Below are positions 19,666 to 31,977 of a stretch of 64,000 nucleotides of DNA, piece by piece; position 1 is the first letter of the stretch; each line of letters starts with the position of its first letter. The translations under genes were made by a program, and so were the position numbers. The notes under the pieces are model-generated. The model searched no databases, was not told the origin of the DNA, and worked only from the letters and a program-made list of their open reading frames with translations. The DNA comes from Streptomyces sp. TLI_146 (GTDB taxonomy: Bacteria; Actinomycetota; Actinomycetes; Streptomycetales; Streptomycetaceae), in contig NZ_PJMX01000001.1 of the NCBI RefSeq assembly GCF_002846415.1, positions 2,418,001-2,482,000 on the forward strand, written 5' to 3'.

Positions 19666-20856
19666 TCAGGCGCCCGCGTGTTCGGCCGTGCGGCTGCCGC
19701 GCCACAGGGTCAGGGACGCGGTGAGCAGCAGGGCGCCCGCGACGGCCGCGAGCGCGGCGAGCCAGTCGCCGCGGTGGTCGTCGTCCTTCTCCTTGTCGGG
19801 GCCCGCGCCGAAGTACGTGCCGGCGTGGCCGGTCGCCGTGTTCGTCCGTACGTCGGGCTTGAGGCGGGCGCCCTCGGCCAGCGCGGCGGCCGGGTCGACG
19901 CTGCCGTAGCCGCGCGCGTCGTCGCGCCCGCCCTTGGGCGCGTTGCGGGCGGTGTCCGCGAGCAGGGTCTTGATCTGGGCCGGGGAGAGGCCGGGGTGGG
20001 CCGCGCGGACGAGGGCGACGGCGCCGGAGACGAAGGCGGAGGCGGCGCTGGTGCCCCAGCCTTCGTAGTACTTGCGGTCCGGGTCCGCTATCACCACGTC
20101 CACACCGGGCGCGGAGACGGTGGCGTACCAGCGGCGGGTGGAGAAGGCGGCGTGCGTGCCGTAGCGGTCGACGGCGGCGACGGCGATGACGCCCGGGTAG
20201 GCGGCGGGGTAGGAGACGTGGTCGCCCTGTTCGCCGCCGTTGCCCGCGGAGGCGACGACGACGGCGCCCCGGGCGAGGGCGTACTGGATGGCGGCGTCCT
20301 CGGACGGCTCGGGGTGCGCGGAGGCGCTGTCGTCGCCGAGGGAGAGGTTGATGACGTCGGCGCCTTGGTCGGCGGCCCAGCGGATGCCCTCGGCGAGTGC
20401 GCCGCCGCGTGACTCGCGGGCCTTCTTGCGCGCCGGGTCGGTGGATTCGAGGATCACCCGGACCGGCAGGATCCTGGCCTCGGGGGCGATGCCGAGGACG
20501 CCGTCCCCCCGGCCCGGCCCGTGTCCGTGGCCCGCGATGATCCCGGCCATGGCGGTGCCGTGCCGGGCCCAGTCGCGGCTGCCCCGGCCGGCCCCGAAGC
20601 CGACGAGGTCCTTGCCGGTGAGGACCTGTCCGGCGAGGTCGGGGTGGGTGGCGTCGACCCCGGTGTCGAGCACGGCGACGGTGATGCCCTTGCCCTTGGT
20701 CGTCCGCCACGCCTGCTGCGTGTGCATGGCGGCGAGCTCCCACTGGCGGTCCCGGATGACGTCCGCGTGCGCGGGGGCGGCGGGCAGGAGGAGCGCGAAG
20801 GAGGCCGCGGCGGCGAGGGCGGCGGCACGCCGGGGCGTACGGCGGGGCGAGGTCAT
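19666..20856 (-). CDS. Mycosin-like S8 serine protease
   Basis: 396 residues: signal peptide (about 1-31, RRAAALAAAASFALLLPAAPAHA in two parts), a subtilisin domain with the triad Asp64 (VAVLDTGVD), His99 (RHGTAMAG) and Ser270 (GTSAASAFVSG), a short linker with KDDDHRGD, and a C-terminal membrane helix (about 365-385) followed by SRTAEHAGA. This is the layout of MycP, the membrane-anchored protease of type VII secretion. No esx or ecc genes lie in the window. Its ATG overlaps the stop of the frameshifted upstream gene (ATGA), so the two form a coupled pair. Confidence 0.92.
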   Translation of the reverse strand: MTSPRRTPRRAAALAAAASFALLLPAAPAHADVIRDRQWELAAMHTQQAWRTTKGKGITVAVLDTGVDATHPDLAGQVLTGKDLVGFGAGRGSRDWARHGTAMAGIIAGHGHGPGRGDGVLGIAPEARILPVRVILESTDPARKKARESRGGALAEGIRWAADQGADVINLSLGDDSASAHPEPSEDAAIQYALARGAVVVASAGNGGEQGDHVSYPAAYPGVIAVAAVDRYGTHAAFSTRRWYATVSAPGVDVVIADPDRKYYEGWGTSAASAFVSGAVALVRAAHPGLSPAQIKTLLADTARNAPKGGRDDARGYGSVDPAAALAEGARLKPDVRTNTATGHAGTYFGAGPDKEKDDDHRGDWLAALAAVAGALLLTASLTLWRGSRTAEHAGA

Positions 20857-22137
20857 GACGGCTTCTTCGTTCCGGTGGCGGCGGTCTTGCGCAGGGCCCG
20901 TTCCACGCGGTCCGCGATGCCCTTGGCGTCGTAGGTGAGCCCCGCCTCGACGGGGGCCTCCGTCGCGCCCTCGTCCAGGGCGCGGTCGGCGGGCTGCGGA
21001 GCGGTGACGGTACGGGCGTCGGCGAAGCCGGTGACGGAGTAGACGACGACGGGGGCGTCGGTGAGGACGCGTACGGTCCAGCTCGCCCGCTGCTTGTCGC
21101 CGAACCGGGCGGCGGGGGTGCCCTCGACGGCGTACGGGCGCGGCATCAGGTCGTCGCGGTCGCCGAGGGACTCGTCGCTGAACCGGGTGCGCAGCGCGCG
21201 CATCGCGTCGGCGTCGGCCTCGGTGAAGACGAGCCCGACGGTGGTGACGGCGGAGGAGGTGGCGTCGGTGTACGTGGCCCGCAACAGCCGGGCGCAGCCG
21301 ACGGGTTGGAGCGCCTTGAGCAGCAGCGGGTCGAGCGCTCCGGCGCACCCCGCGTCGGGCGCGACCCCGACGCGGGTCCACACGCGGTCGGCGCCGCCCG
21401 GCCCGGCGCCGCTGCCGTTGAGGGTCGGCGGGAAGAGGGTGTCCACGGGGGTGCTGTGCCACATCTCCCGGGCGGCGGTGTACCCGCCCCGGGCGTCCGC
21501 TCCCCCGGCCCCCCGCTCAGCCAGCTCCCGGCGGCGGCGCCGCCGACCAGCCCGATCCCCAGCACCAGACAGACGGCGGCCGCGACGGCCCGGCCCCTGC
21601 GCCGGGCCGGGGGCGCGGCGAGGGGTATGGGCGGCACGGGGTGCGGAACGGTCCCGGGGAACGGCGGCGCGGCGGGCCGGGGCGCGGGCACGGTGGGCTG
21701 CGGCGGGACGGCGGCGGACCGCGACGCGGCGACGGGTGCGGGCCCCGCGGGCGGGGCGGCGTCGGCGGGGCCGGGGGGCGCGTCGGGGTGGGGTGCGGCG
21801 GGAAGGGCGGGCGCGCGGGCGGCGGGGACGTACGCGTCGGCGCGGCCGCGCGCACCGCGTCCGCCGCCGGAGCCGTCGGGGGCTTGGCGGGTATGGGAGC
21901 GCGGGGCGGCAGCGCCGCGTCCAGAAGGTCGATGGCCGAGCGCGGCGGCGCGGCGGCGGACGGCGGCCTGCCGGGTGCTTCGTCCATGGGCCGGCGGGGG
22001 CTCGGCGCGCCCCTCCGCGGGACGGCGGGCTCGCCCGAGGCGGGGAGCGGCGTGGGTCCGGCCACGGCGTCGCGGTCCGGCTCGTCCTGCGCGGGGCGGC
22101 GCGCCGCGGCCGGGGGGCGTTGTGCGTCCGTGGTCAA
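20853..22137 (-). pseudogene. Proline-rich membrane protein gene interrupted by two frameshifts
   Basis: Three reading-frame segments join into one plausible protein. The first, from TTG at 22137, is proline-rich and cytoplasmic (SAIDLLDAALPPRAP). The second carries a membrane helix (AVAAAVCLVLGIGLVGGAAA). The third is an extracellular domain, 21530-20853 (GGYTAAREMWHSTPVDTLF; ATYTDATSSAVTTVGLVF). Each junction needs one extra base: the first is near 21800-21870, the second in the C5/C6 runs at 21502-21514. Restored length is about 428 residues. It could be a sequencing error in homopolymers or a real lesion. Family unrecognised; it is coupled to the mycosin gene. Confidence 0.7.
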
Positions 22138-22319
22138 TGGCCCCCCTCGTACCCCTGGTGCGTGCGCTGCGGATCGGCTTGGCCGGCAGGGCCGTTCGTC
22201 GCCGCGTGGGCGCTACTTTACGGGCTGGGGCGAGGCGGCAGGGCGGCGGTCCGTGGTCGGGGCATCTGCACCGACTCGTCCCCCTACCCCCGGGTAAGCC
22301 GTTCTGGCAGGCTCTGCGC

Positions 22320-23522
22320 ATGACTCCCCGCGCCGCAGACCGGGCCCGGTACGACCGGGCCACCGCCCATCTCGACGCCCCGCTCGCGCTCGTGGACCTG
22401 GAGGCGTTCGACGCCAACGCCGACGACCTGGTCCGGCGCGCGCAGGGCAAGCCGATCCGGGTCGCCAGCAAGTCCGTGCGCTGCCGGGCCCTGCTCGAAC
22501 GGGTGCTGGCCAGGGACGGGTTCGCCGGGATCATGTCGTTCACGCTGGCGGAGTCGGTCTGGCTGGCCCGGGCCGGGTTCGAGGACGTCCTCCTCGCCTA
22601 TCCGTCCGCCGACCGGGCCCGCTTCGCGGAGCTCGCCGCCGATCCCAAGCTGGCGGCCGCCATCACGGTGATGGTCGACGACCCGGCCCAGCTCGACCTC
22701 ATCGACCGGGCCCGGGACCGGGACGACCTTCCCGTACGGATCTGTCTGGAACTGGACACCTCGCTCCAGCTGTTCGGCGGGCGCGTGCGGGTCGGTGCCC
22801 GCCGCTCCCCGCTGCGCGAGCCCGCGCAACTGGCCGAGCTCGCCCGTGCCGTCGCGCGGCGTCCGGGCTTCCGCCTGGTCGGGCTGATGGCGTACGAGGG
22901 TCACGTCGCCGGGGTGGGGGACGACATCGCGGGGCGGCCGGTGCGCTCGCGCGCGATCCGGCTGATGCAGACCGCCGCGCGCAGGGAGCTCGCGGCCCGC
23001 CGGGCCGAGGTGGTGCGGGCGGTCCGGGCCGTCGCGCCCGACCTGGAGTTCGTCAACGGCGGCGGGACCGGCAGCGTCCAGCACACCGCGGCCGAGGACG
23101 CCGTCACGGAGATCGCCGCCGGGTCAGGGCTCTATGTGCCGCGGCTCTTCGACAACTACACGTCGTTCACCGGGCGCCCCGCCGCGCTCTTCGCCCAGCC
23201 CGTGGTGCGCCGCCCGGGCGTGGGCGTCGTCACCGTGCTCGGCGGCGGCTACCCCGCGTCCGGGGCGGCGGGCGTGGACCGGCTGCCCGTCCCGTACCTC
23301 CCCGAGGGGCTGCGCTACGACCCGCAGGAGGGCGCCGGGGAGGTGCAGACTCCGCTGCTCGGCACGGCCGCCGACGATCTGCTGATCGGGGACAAGGTGT
23401 GGTTCCGGCACGCCAAGGCCGGTGAACTGTGCGAGCGGTTCGACGAGTTGCAGCTGGTGGAGGGCGACCGCGTCACCGCGACCGTCCCCACGTACCGGGG
23501 CGAGGGGCGCACGTTCCTCTGA
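22320..23522 (+). CDS. PLP-dependent D-threonine aldolase/amino-acid deaminase-type enzyme
   Basis: 400 residues. The N-terminal alanine-racemase-type barrel begins PLALVDLEAFDANADDLV, with the PLP lysine Lys51 in RVASKSVRC. The C-terminal part (about 290-395) is a D-serine dehydratase/D-threonine aldolase beta domain with VTVLGGGYPASG, GDKVWFRHAKAGELCERF and ATVPTYRGEG; the last histidine/cysteine residues would bind the divalent metal. The substrate is a D-beta-hydroxy amino acid or similar; it is not resolved. A single gene, divergent from the frameshifted gene. Confidence 0.88.
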   Translation: MTPRAADRARYDRATAHLDAPLALVDLEAFDANADDLVRRAQGKPIRVASKSVRCRALLERVLARDGFAGIMSFTLAESVWLARAGFEDVLLAYPSADRARFAELAADPKLAAAITVMVDDPAQLDLIDRARDRDDLPVRICLELDTSLQLFGGRVRVGARRSPLREPAQLAELARAVARRPGFRLVGLMAYEGHVAGVGDDIAGRPVRSRAIRLMQTAARRELAARRAEVVRAVRAVAPDLEFVNGGGTGSVQHTAAEDAVTEIAAGSGLYVPRLFDNYTSFTGRPAALFAQPVVRRPGVGVVTVLGGGYPASGAAGVDRLPVPYLPEGLRYDPQEGAGEVQTPLLGTAADDLLIGDKVWFRHAKAGELCERFDELQLVEGDRVTATVPTYRGEGRTFL

Positions 23523-23543
23523 GGGCGCGGGCCTCGCGGCCGT

Positions 23544-24485
23544 TCACGGGGCCGGTGGCGCCAGGCTGCTGCCGACCCCGCCGCTCTCCTGGCCGCCGAG
23601 GGCCCGGATCCCCGAGGTGATACGGTCGAGGACGGTGAGCGGCGGGGCGCCTCTCCCCGCGTCGAAGGCGAAGCGGATGAGGACCATCGACTCGCTGCCG
23701 ACGCTCGACGGGAAGGCCAGCGACTGCACCTGACCGCCGGGCCCCGCCCCCGTCCTCACGCTCCAGCGCACCAGGTATCCGGTGCGCCCGGCGACCACCA
23801 CGGCCCCGGACTTCACCTCGCGGTGCGAGACGATCCCGCCGTACCGCCGCCGGCCGACGGCGTCGTCCCCGAACGCGGCGTCGGCCGCGTCCGCGATGTC
23901 GTGCTTGGCCAGTGCCTCGGCGGTCCTGAGGTCGGTGCGGCTCGGCGTACGGGTGTTGACCCAGGCGTGGTGGCAGAACGCGCCCGAGTCGCCCGGGCAG
24001 TCGTAGGTCTCCTTGGTCTGCATGGTGGGCAGGCCGTCGATCCTGGACTCGGCCTTCTCCCAGCCCGGCAGGACCGGCAGGGTGATGCCGTTGAGCTGAT
24101 CGACCAGGAGGTTCGGGTCGTCGCCGGCCGAGGGCGGCGGCGCGGGGGCCGTGCTCTGCGCCCGCGAGGCGGTCGGCGTGGCCGTCGCGGAGCCGGGTGC
24201 CGCGTCGGCCTTCGCCTCCCCGTCGTCCCCGTTCAGGACGATGACCCCGGCCACCAGTGCCGTGACGAGCACCGCGGCGGCAGCGGCCACGGCGACCACC
24301 GGGCCCCGGCCGCGCGGCCGGGGCCGCGGCGCGACGGGCCCCAGGGGAACGGTCGGCGGCGACGGCGGCACCGCCGGCTGACCGGCGGCCCTGGTGTGCC
24401 CGGTCCAGGCGGTGCCGTCCCACCAGCGCTCCAGCACGGGCGTGCCCGGATCCGGGTACCAGCCGGGCGGTGTCGTCATGCTCAT
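23544..24485 (-). CDS. DUF2510 membrane protein with extracellular domain
   Basis: 313 residues. The N-terminal DUF2510 motif PPGWYPDPGTPVLERWWDG (about 5-23) is followed by a proline-rich linker, one membrane helix (about 63-85, VVAVAAAAAVLVTALVAGVI), an Ala/Thr/Pro stalk and an extracellular domain of about 190 residues containing cysteines in TYDCPGDSGAFCHHAWVNT. DUF2510 is a cytoplasmic adaptor-like module common in Streptomyces; function unknown. It converges on the aldolase gene with 21 bases between. Confidence 0.88.
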   Translation of the reverse strand: MSMTTPPGWYPDPGTPVLERWWDGTAWTGHTRAAGQPAVPPSPPTVPLGPVAPRPRPRGRGPVVAVAAAAAVLVTALVAGVIVLNGDDGEAKADAAPGSATATPTASRAQSTAPAPPPSAGDDPNLLVDQLNGITLPVLPGWEKAESRIDGLPTMQTKETYDCPGDSGAFCHHAWVNTRTPSRTDLRTAEALAKHDIADAADAAFGDDAVGRRRYGGIVSHREVKSGAVVVAGRTGYLVRWSVRTGAGPGGQVQSLAFPSSVGSESMVLIRFAFDAGRGAPPLTVLDRITSGIRALGGQESGGVGSSLAPPAP

Positions 24486-24507
24486 CGGGCCACCCTAGAG
24501 CGACGGT

Positions 24508-25776
<1,269 letters not shown>

Positions 25777-25822
25777 GAACACTCCTGTCACGAACAAAAG
25801 ATCACCGGGGACGGTAGACAGC

Positions 25823-25852
25823 ACAGCCGGGCGTCGTGCGACGCCCGGCTGT
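25823..25852 (-). terminator. Terminator after the SDR gene
   Basis: ACAGCCGGGCGTCG (25823-25836) pairs with its complement at 25839-25852, just past the stop of the SDR gene. It closes the gamma-glutamylation operon. Confidence 0.75.
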
Positions 25853-25878
25853 CGGGTGGGTGGAGTACAGGTGAACGC

Positions 25879-26661
25879 CTAGAGCGGCGTCACGTACGCG
25901 CCCGAGATACCGCCGTCCACCAGGAAGTCGGTGGCGTTGACGAACGAGGAGTCGTCGCTGGCCAGGAAGGCCACGGCGGCGGCGATCTCGTCGGCCTCGG
26001 CGAACCGGCCGAGCGGGATGTGCACCAGGCGCCGCGCCGCCCGCTCCGGGTCCTTGGCGAACAGCTCCTGCAGCAGCGGGGTGTTGACCGGCCCCGGGCA
26101 GAGCGCGTTGACGCGGATTCCCTCGCGGGCGAACTGCACGCCCAGCTCGCGCGACATGGCGAGGACGCCGCCCTTGGACGCGGTGTAGGAGATCTGCGAG
26201 GTCGCCGCGCCCATCCGGGCCACGAAGGACGCGGTGTTGATGATCGAGCCCCGGCGCTGCTCGCGCATGTACGGGATGGCCGCCTTGCAGCACAGGTAGA
26301 CCGAGGTCAGATTGACCTCCTGGACCCGCTTCCACGCCTCCAGGCCGGTCTCCAGGATGGAGTCGTCGTCGGGGGGCGAGATCCCGGCGTTGTTGAAGGC
26401 GATGTCGACGCTGCCGTAGGTGTCGTACGCGGCCTTGAAGAGCGCGTCGACCTGCTCGGCGTCGGTGACGTCGACGCGCACGGCGAGCCCGCCGACCTCG
26501 TCCGCGGCCTTCTTGGCGGCCGCCTCGTCGATGTCGCCGCAGACCACATGGGCGCCCTCGGAGGCGAGCCGGCGCGCGGCCGCCAGACCGATGCCGCTGC
26601 CGGCTCCGGTGATGACGGCGGTACGGCCGACCAGGCGGCGGCAAGTGATGTCGTCGGTCAT
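25879..26661 (-). CDS. SDR-family NAD(P)-dependent oxidoreductase
   Basis: 260 residues of the classical short-chain dehydrogenase type: TGAGSGIG (18-25), NNAG (90-93) and the catalytic Ser145, Tyr159 and Lys163 (YTASK). The C-terminal VDGGISGAYVTPL is standard. It is the third gene of the operon glutamine-synthetase-like / aldehyde dehydrogenase / SDR, five bases after the aldehyde dehydrogenase stop. In this context it probably oxidises an alcohol group, for example that of a gamma-glutamylated amino alcohol, to the aldehyde used by the next enzyme (inference). Confidence 0.9.
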   Translation of the reverse strand: MTDDITCRRLVGRTAVITGAGSGIGLAAARRLASEGAHVVCGDIDEAAAKKAADEVGGLAVRVDVTDAEQVDALFKAAYDTYGSVDIAFNNAGISPPDDDSILETGLEAWKRVQEVNLTSVYLCCKAAIPYMREQRRGSIINTASFVARMGAATSQISYTASKGGVLAMSRELGVQFAREGIRVNALCPGPVNTPLLQELFAKDPERAARRLVHIPLGRFAEADEIAAAVAFLASDDSSFVNATDFLVDGGISGAYVTPL

Positions 26662-26666
26662 GTTGC

Positions 26667-28046
26667 TCAGGCCTCCGTGCTGATGAAGACGTTCTTGGTT
26701 TCGGTGAAGGCGGCCAGCGCGTCCGGGCCGAGTTCACGGCCGAGGCCGGACTGCTTGTAGCCGCCGAAGGGGGTCCAGTAGCGCACGCTGGAGTGCGAGT
26801 TGACGGAGAGGTTGCCCGCCGCGACGGCGCCGGAGACGCGCAGCGCGCGCCCCACGTCACGGGTCCAGATCGAGCCGGACAGGCCGTACTCGGTCGCGTT
26901 GGCCAGCCGTACGGCGTCGGCCTCGTCGTCGAAGGGGAGGACGACCGCGACCGGCCCGAAGACCTCGTCGACCGCCACCGGGGCGTCGGGCGAGACGCCG
27001 GTGACGACGGTGGGCGCGAACCAGAAGCCGGGGCCCTCGGGGGCGGTGCCCCGGATGCCCGGCAGGTCGCCGGGGACGTAGCCGCGTACCCGCTCCAGCT
27101 GGGTCCGCGAGATCAGCGGGCCCATCTGGGTCTTCTCGTCGGCCGGGTCGCCGACGACCACGGACTCGATGCCGGGGGCGAGGAGCTCCAGGAAGCGGTC
27201 GTAGACCGGGCGCTGGACGAGGATGCGGGTGCGGGCGCAGCAGTCCTGGCCGCTGTTGTCGAGGAAGGACATGGGGGCGGCGGCCGCGGCGGCCTCGACG
27301 TCGGCGTCCGCGAAGACGATGTTGGCGCTCTTGCCGCCGAGTTCGAGGGTGACCCGCTTCACCCGCTGCGCGCACTTGGCCATGATCTGCTTGCCGACCC
27401 GGGTGGAGCCGGTGAACACGATCTTGGCGACGCCGGGGTGCTCGACCAGCGCGTCGCCCGCGACGGCGCCCGCGCCCGGCAGGACCTGGAAGAGGTGCTC
27501 GGGCAGGCCCGCCGCCAGAGCGAGTTCGGCCAGGCGCAGGGCGGTGAGCGGGGTGGTCTCGGCGGGCTTGAGGATCACCGCGTTGCCGGCCGCGAGCGCG
27601 GGGGCGGTGCCCCAGGCGGCGATCGGCATCGGGAAGTTCCAGGGCGCGATGACGCCGACGACGCCGAGCGGCTCCAGGATGGTGATGTCCAGGCCGCCCG
27701 CGACCGGGATCTGACGCCCGGTCAGGCGTTCCACTCCGCCGGCCGCGTAGTCGAGCAGATCACGGACGTTGCCCGCCTCCCAGCGGGCGTTGCCGACGGT
27801 GTGCCCGGCCTCGCGCACCTCCAGCTGGGCGAGTTCTTCGAGGTGTCCGTCGACGGCTGCGGCGAAGCGGCGCAGCAGCCGGGCGCGGTCGGCGGGGGCG
27901 AGCGCCGCCCACGTCACCTGCGCCCGGGCGGCCCGCACAACGGCGGCGTCCACATCGGCGGCGGTGGCGGCGGGGACGGTCGCGATGACCTCCTCCGTCG
28001 CCGGGTTGAGCACCTGGTGCTCGGTCGGGTCGTACGGATCGGACAC
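26667..28046 (-). CDS. Aldehyde dehydrogenase
   Basis: 459 residues of the aldehyde dehydrogenase superfamily: VIAPWNFPM (132-140), the NAD-binding FTGSTRVGK, catalytic Glu235 in LELGGKS and the nucleophilic Cys269 in NSGQDCCART. The end FGGYKQSGLGRELGPDAL is typical of gamma-aminobutyraldehyde/betaine-aldehyde type enzymes. The start is GTG at 28046, eight bases after the stop of the glutamine-synthetase-like gene. The likely role is oxidation of a gamma-glutamyl-amino-aldehyde to the acid; this is context-based. Confidence 0.93.
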   Translation of the reverse strand: MSDPYDPTEHQVLNPATEEVIATVPAATAADVDAAVVRAARAQVTWAALAPADRARLLRRFAAAVDGHLEELAQLEVREAGHTVGNARWEAGNVRDLLDYAAGGVERLTGRQIPVAGGLDITILEPLGVVGVIAPWNFPMPIAAWGTAPALAAGNAVILKPAETTPLTALRLAELALAAGLPEHLFQVLPGAGAVAGDALVEHPGVAKIVFTGSTRVGKQIMAKCAQRVKRVTLELGGKSANIVFADADVEAAAAAAPMSFLDNSGQDCCARTRILVQRPVYDRFLELLAPGIESVVVGDPADEKTQMGPLISRTQLERVRGYVPGDLPGIRGTAPEGPGFWFAPTVVTGVSPDAPVAVDEVFGPVAVVLPFDDEADAVRLANATEYGLSGSIWTRDVGRALRVSGAVAAGNLSVNSHSSVRYWTPFGGYKQSGLGRELGPDALAAFTETKNVFISTEA

Positions 28047-28054
28047 AGCGGGCC

Positions 28055-29419
28055 TCACAGGCGTTCGAAGGAGCGGCGGAGCTCCCAGTCGGTCACCGCG
28101 GCGTCGAAGGCGTCCAGCTCGACGCGCGCCATGTTGCGGTAGTGCGCGACCACCTCGTCCCCGAAGGCGGCCTTGGCGATGGGGCTGTTCTCCCACAGCT
28201 CGGCGGCCTCGCGCAGGGTGGTCGGGACGTGCTCGTAGTCGCCGGTGTAGGCGTTGCCGGTACAGGCGTCCGGCAGCTCCAGCTCGTGCTCGACCCCGTA
28301 CAGGCCCGCCGCGACCAGTCCGGCGACCGCGAGGTGCGGGTTGACGTCGCCGCCGGGCAGCCGGTTCTCGAACCGCGTCGAGCGGCCGTGGCCGACGACC
28401 CGCAGGGCGCAGGTGCGGTTGTCGTGGCCCCAGGCGACGGCGGTGGGCGCGAAGGAGCCGGGCTGGAAGCGCTTGTAGGAGTTGATGTTCGGCGCGTAAA
28501 GCAGCGAGAAGTCCCGCAGGGCGGCCAGCTGGCCCGCGAGGAAGTGCCGCATCAGGTCCGACATGCCCTCGGGCCCGTCGCCCTGCATGACGTTGCGGCC
28601 CTCCTCGTCGGTGAGCGAGAGGTGGATGTGGCAGGAGTTGCCCTCGCGCTCGTTGTACTTCGCCATGAAGGTGAGCGAGACGCCCTCCTGGGAGGCGATC
28701 TCCTTGGCGCCGGTCTTGTAGACGGCGTGCTGGTCGCAGGTGACCAGGGCCTCGTCGTAGCGGAAGACGATCTCGTGCTGGCCCGGGTTGCACTCGCCCT
28801 TGGCGGACTCGACGGTCAGGCCCGCGGCCGCCATCTCGTTGCGGATGCGGCGCAGCAGCGGCTCGATCCGGCCGGTGCCGAGCACCGAGTAGTCGATGTT
28901 GTACTGGTTGGCCGGGGTCAGGCCCCGGTAGTCCGCGTCCCAGGCCTCTTCGTAGCTGTCGCGGAAGACGATGAACTCCAGCTCGGTGCCGACCTGGGCG
29001 GTCAGACCGAGCTCGGCGAGCCGGTCGAGCTGGCGGCGCAGGATCTGGCGCGGGGCGGCCACGACGGGCGAGCCGTCGTTCCAGGCGAGGTCCGCGATCA
29101 GCAGTGCGGTGCCCTCGTTCCAGGGGACGCGGCGCAGGGTCGCGAGGTCGGGGTGCATGGCGAAGTCGCCGTATCCCCGCTCCCAGGACGACATCGCGTA
29201 GCCCTCGACGGTGTTCATCTCGGTGTCCACGGCGAGGAGGTAGTTGCAGCCCTCGGTGCCGTGGGCCGCGACCTCGTCGAGGAAGAATCGTGCGGCGAAC
29301 CGCTTGCCCTGGAGCCGCCCTTGCATATCGGGGAACGCCAGGACCACAGTGTCGATCTCGCCGCTCTCTACGAGGGCGCGCAACGCCTCGATGTCGAGCG
29401 GGGGTGTGCGGTCTGCCAC
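28055..29419 (-). CDS. glnA4: Glutamine synthetase-like gamma-glutamyl-amine ligase (GlnA4-type)
   Basis: 454 residues with the glutamine synthetase beta-grasp (about 20-115) and catalytic domains: GTELEFIVF, GECNPGQHEIVFRYDEAL, NSCHIHLSL, then RVVGHGRSTRFENRLPGGDVNP. It lacks the adenylylation-site loop typical of GSI GlnA. In Streptomyces such proteins ligate glutamate to polyamines (GlnA3) or ethanolamine (GlnA4), using ATP. Adjacency to an ethanolamine-type permease, an aldehyde dehydrogenase, a FadR-type regulator and a C26 hydrolase favours the GlnA4 type; the symbol is by context. GTG start at 29419 with AAGGAGG eight bases upstream. Confidence 0.85.
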   Translation of the reverse strand: MADRTPPLDIEALRALVESGEIDTVVLAFPDMQGRLQGKRFAARFFLDEVAAHGTEGCNYLLAVDTEMNTVEGYAMSSWERGYGDFAMHPDLATLRRVPWNEGTALLIADLAWNDGSPVVAAPRQILRRQLDRLAELGLTAQVGTELEFIVFRDSYEEAWDADYRGLTPANQYNIDYSVLGTGRIEPLLRRIRNEMAAAGLTVESAKGECNPGQHEIVFRYDEALVTCDQHAVYKTGAKEIASQEGVSLTFMAKYNEREGNSCHIHLSLTDEEGRNVMQGDGPEGMSDLMRHFLAGQLAALRDFSLLYAPNINSYKRFQPGSFAPTAVAWGHDNRTCALRVVGHGRSTRFENRLPGGDVNPHLAVAGLVAAGLYGVEHELELPDACTGNAYTGDYEHVPTTLREAAELWENSPIAKAAFGDEVVAHYRNMARVELDAFDAAVTDWELRRSFERL

Positions 29420-29497
29420 GGGAAAAGCCTCCTTCGGTCAGCCGAGAGCCCATAAGGTATTGCCGAGAACCATTGCTTGGGAAGGGGGTGCGGCCAG
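29420..29497. promoter_or_regulatory. Divergent promoter region, ligase and FadR-type regulator
   Basis: A 78-base divergent gap. TCGG-TCAG-CCGA (a perfect inverted repeat) and CCA-TTGCT-TGG are FadR-like symmetric sites. TAAGGT near 29454 is a plausible -10 for the regulator. No operator can be proven. Confidence 0.4.
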
Positions 29498-30223
<726 letters not shown>

Positions 30224-30230
30224 GCGGCCT

Positions 30231-30302
30231 TTCGTCCGCGGACCGTGGTGGGTTGCTCGCGCCCGCGCGGCGGAGCCGCACATGTCACAGCCCCGCGCCC
30301 CT
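30231..30302 (+). repeat. Dispersed palindromic intergenic element, copy 2 (left half)
   Basis: TTCGTCCGCGGACCGTGGTG, then GGTTGCTCGCG, matches the left part of copy 1. It is followed by a variable segment with the hairpin GCGGC-GGA-GCCGC and by CCCCGCGCCCCT. The right arm is missing. Rest of 30303-30479: a GlnR-like site and the permease 5' region. Confidence 0.7.
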
Positions 30303-30338
30303 GATCGGCGCCCGGTACCGCGAGGCACCTCCACCCCG

Positions 30339-30354
30339 TTTACCCCGACGTAAC
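30339..30354 (+). promoter_or_regulatory. Possible GlnR-type nitrogen box
   Basis: TTTAC-CCCGAC-GTAAC fits the gTnAC-n6-GaAAC half-site with two mismatches, 126 bases upstream of the permease start. Only one pair is visible, so support is weak. Confidence 0.35.
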
Positions 30355-30479
30355 GCAAGGGGCTTGATTTCCGGCCGTCAACACCGCAAAGGTATGGCCC
30401 CAGTCCATTGAGCCCGCCGCTCTGCCCGGCGCCGCATCGCCGTGCCCTGCGTGCCACCGTCCAGTTCGGGAGCCGCGTC

Positions 30480-31934
<1,455 letters not shown>

Positions 31935-31977
31935 GGATCCGACCGAGGGTCCGACTGCCGAAGGAGAAGGAGCACAC

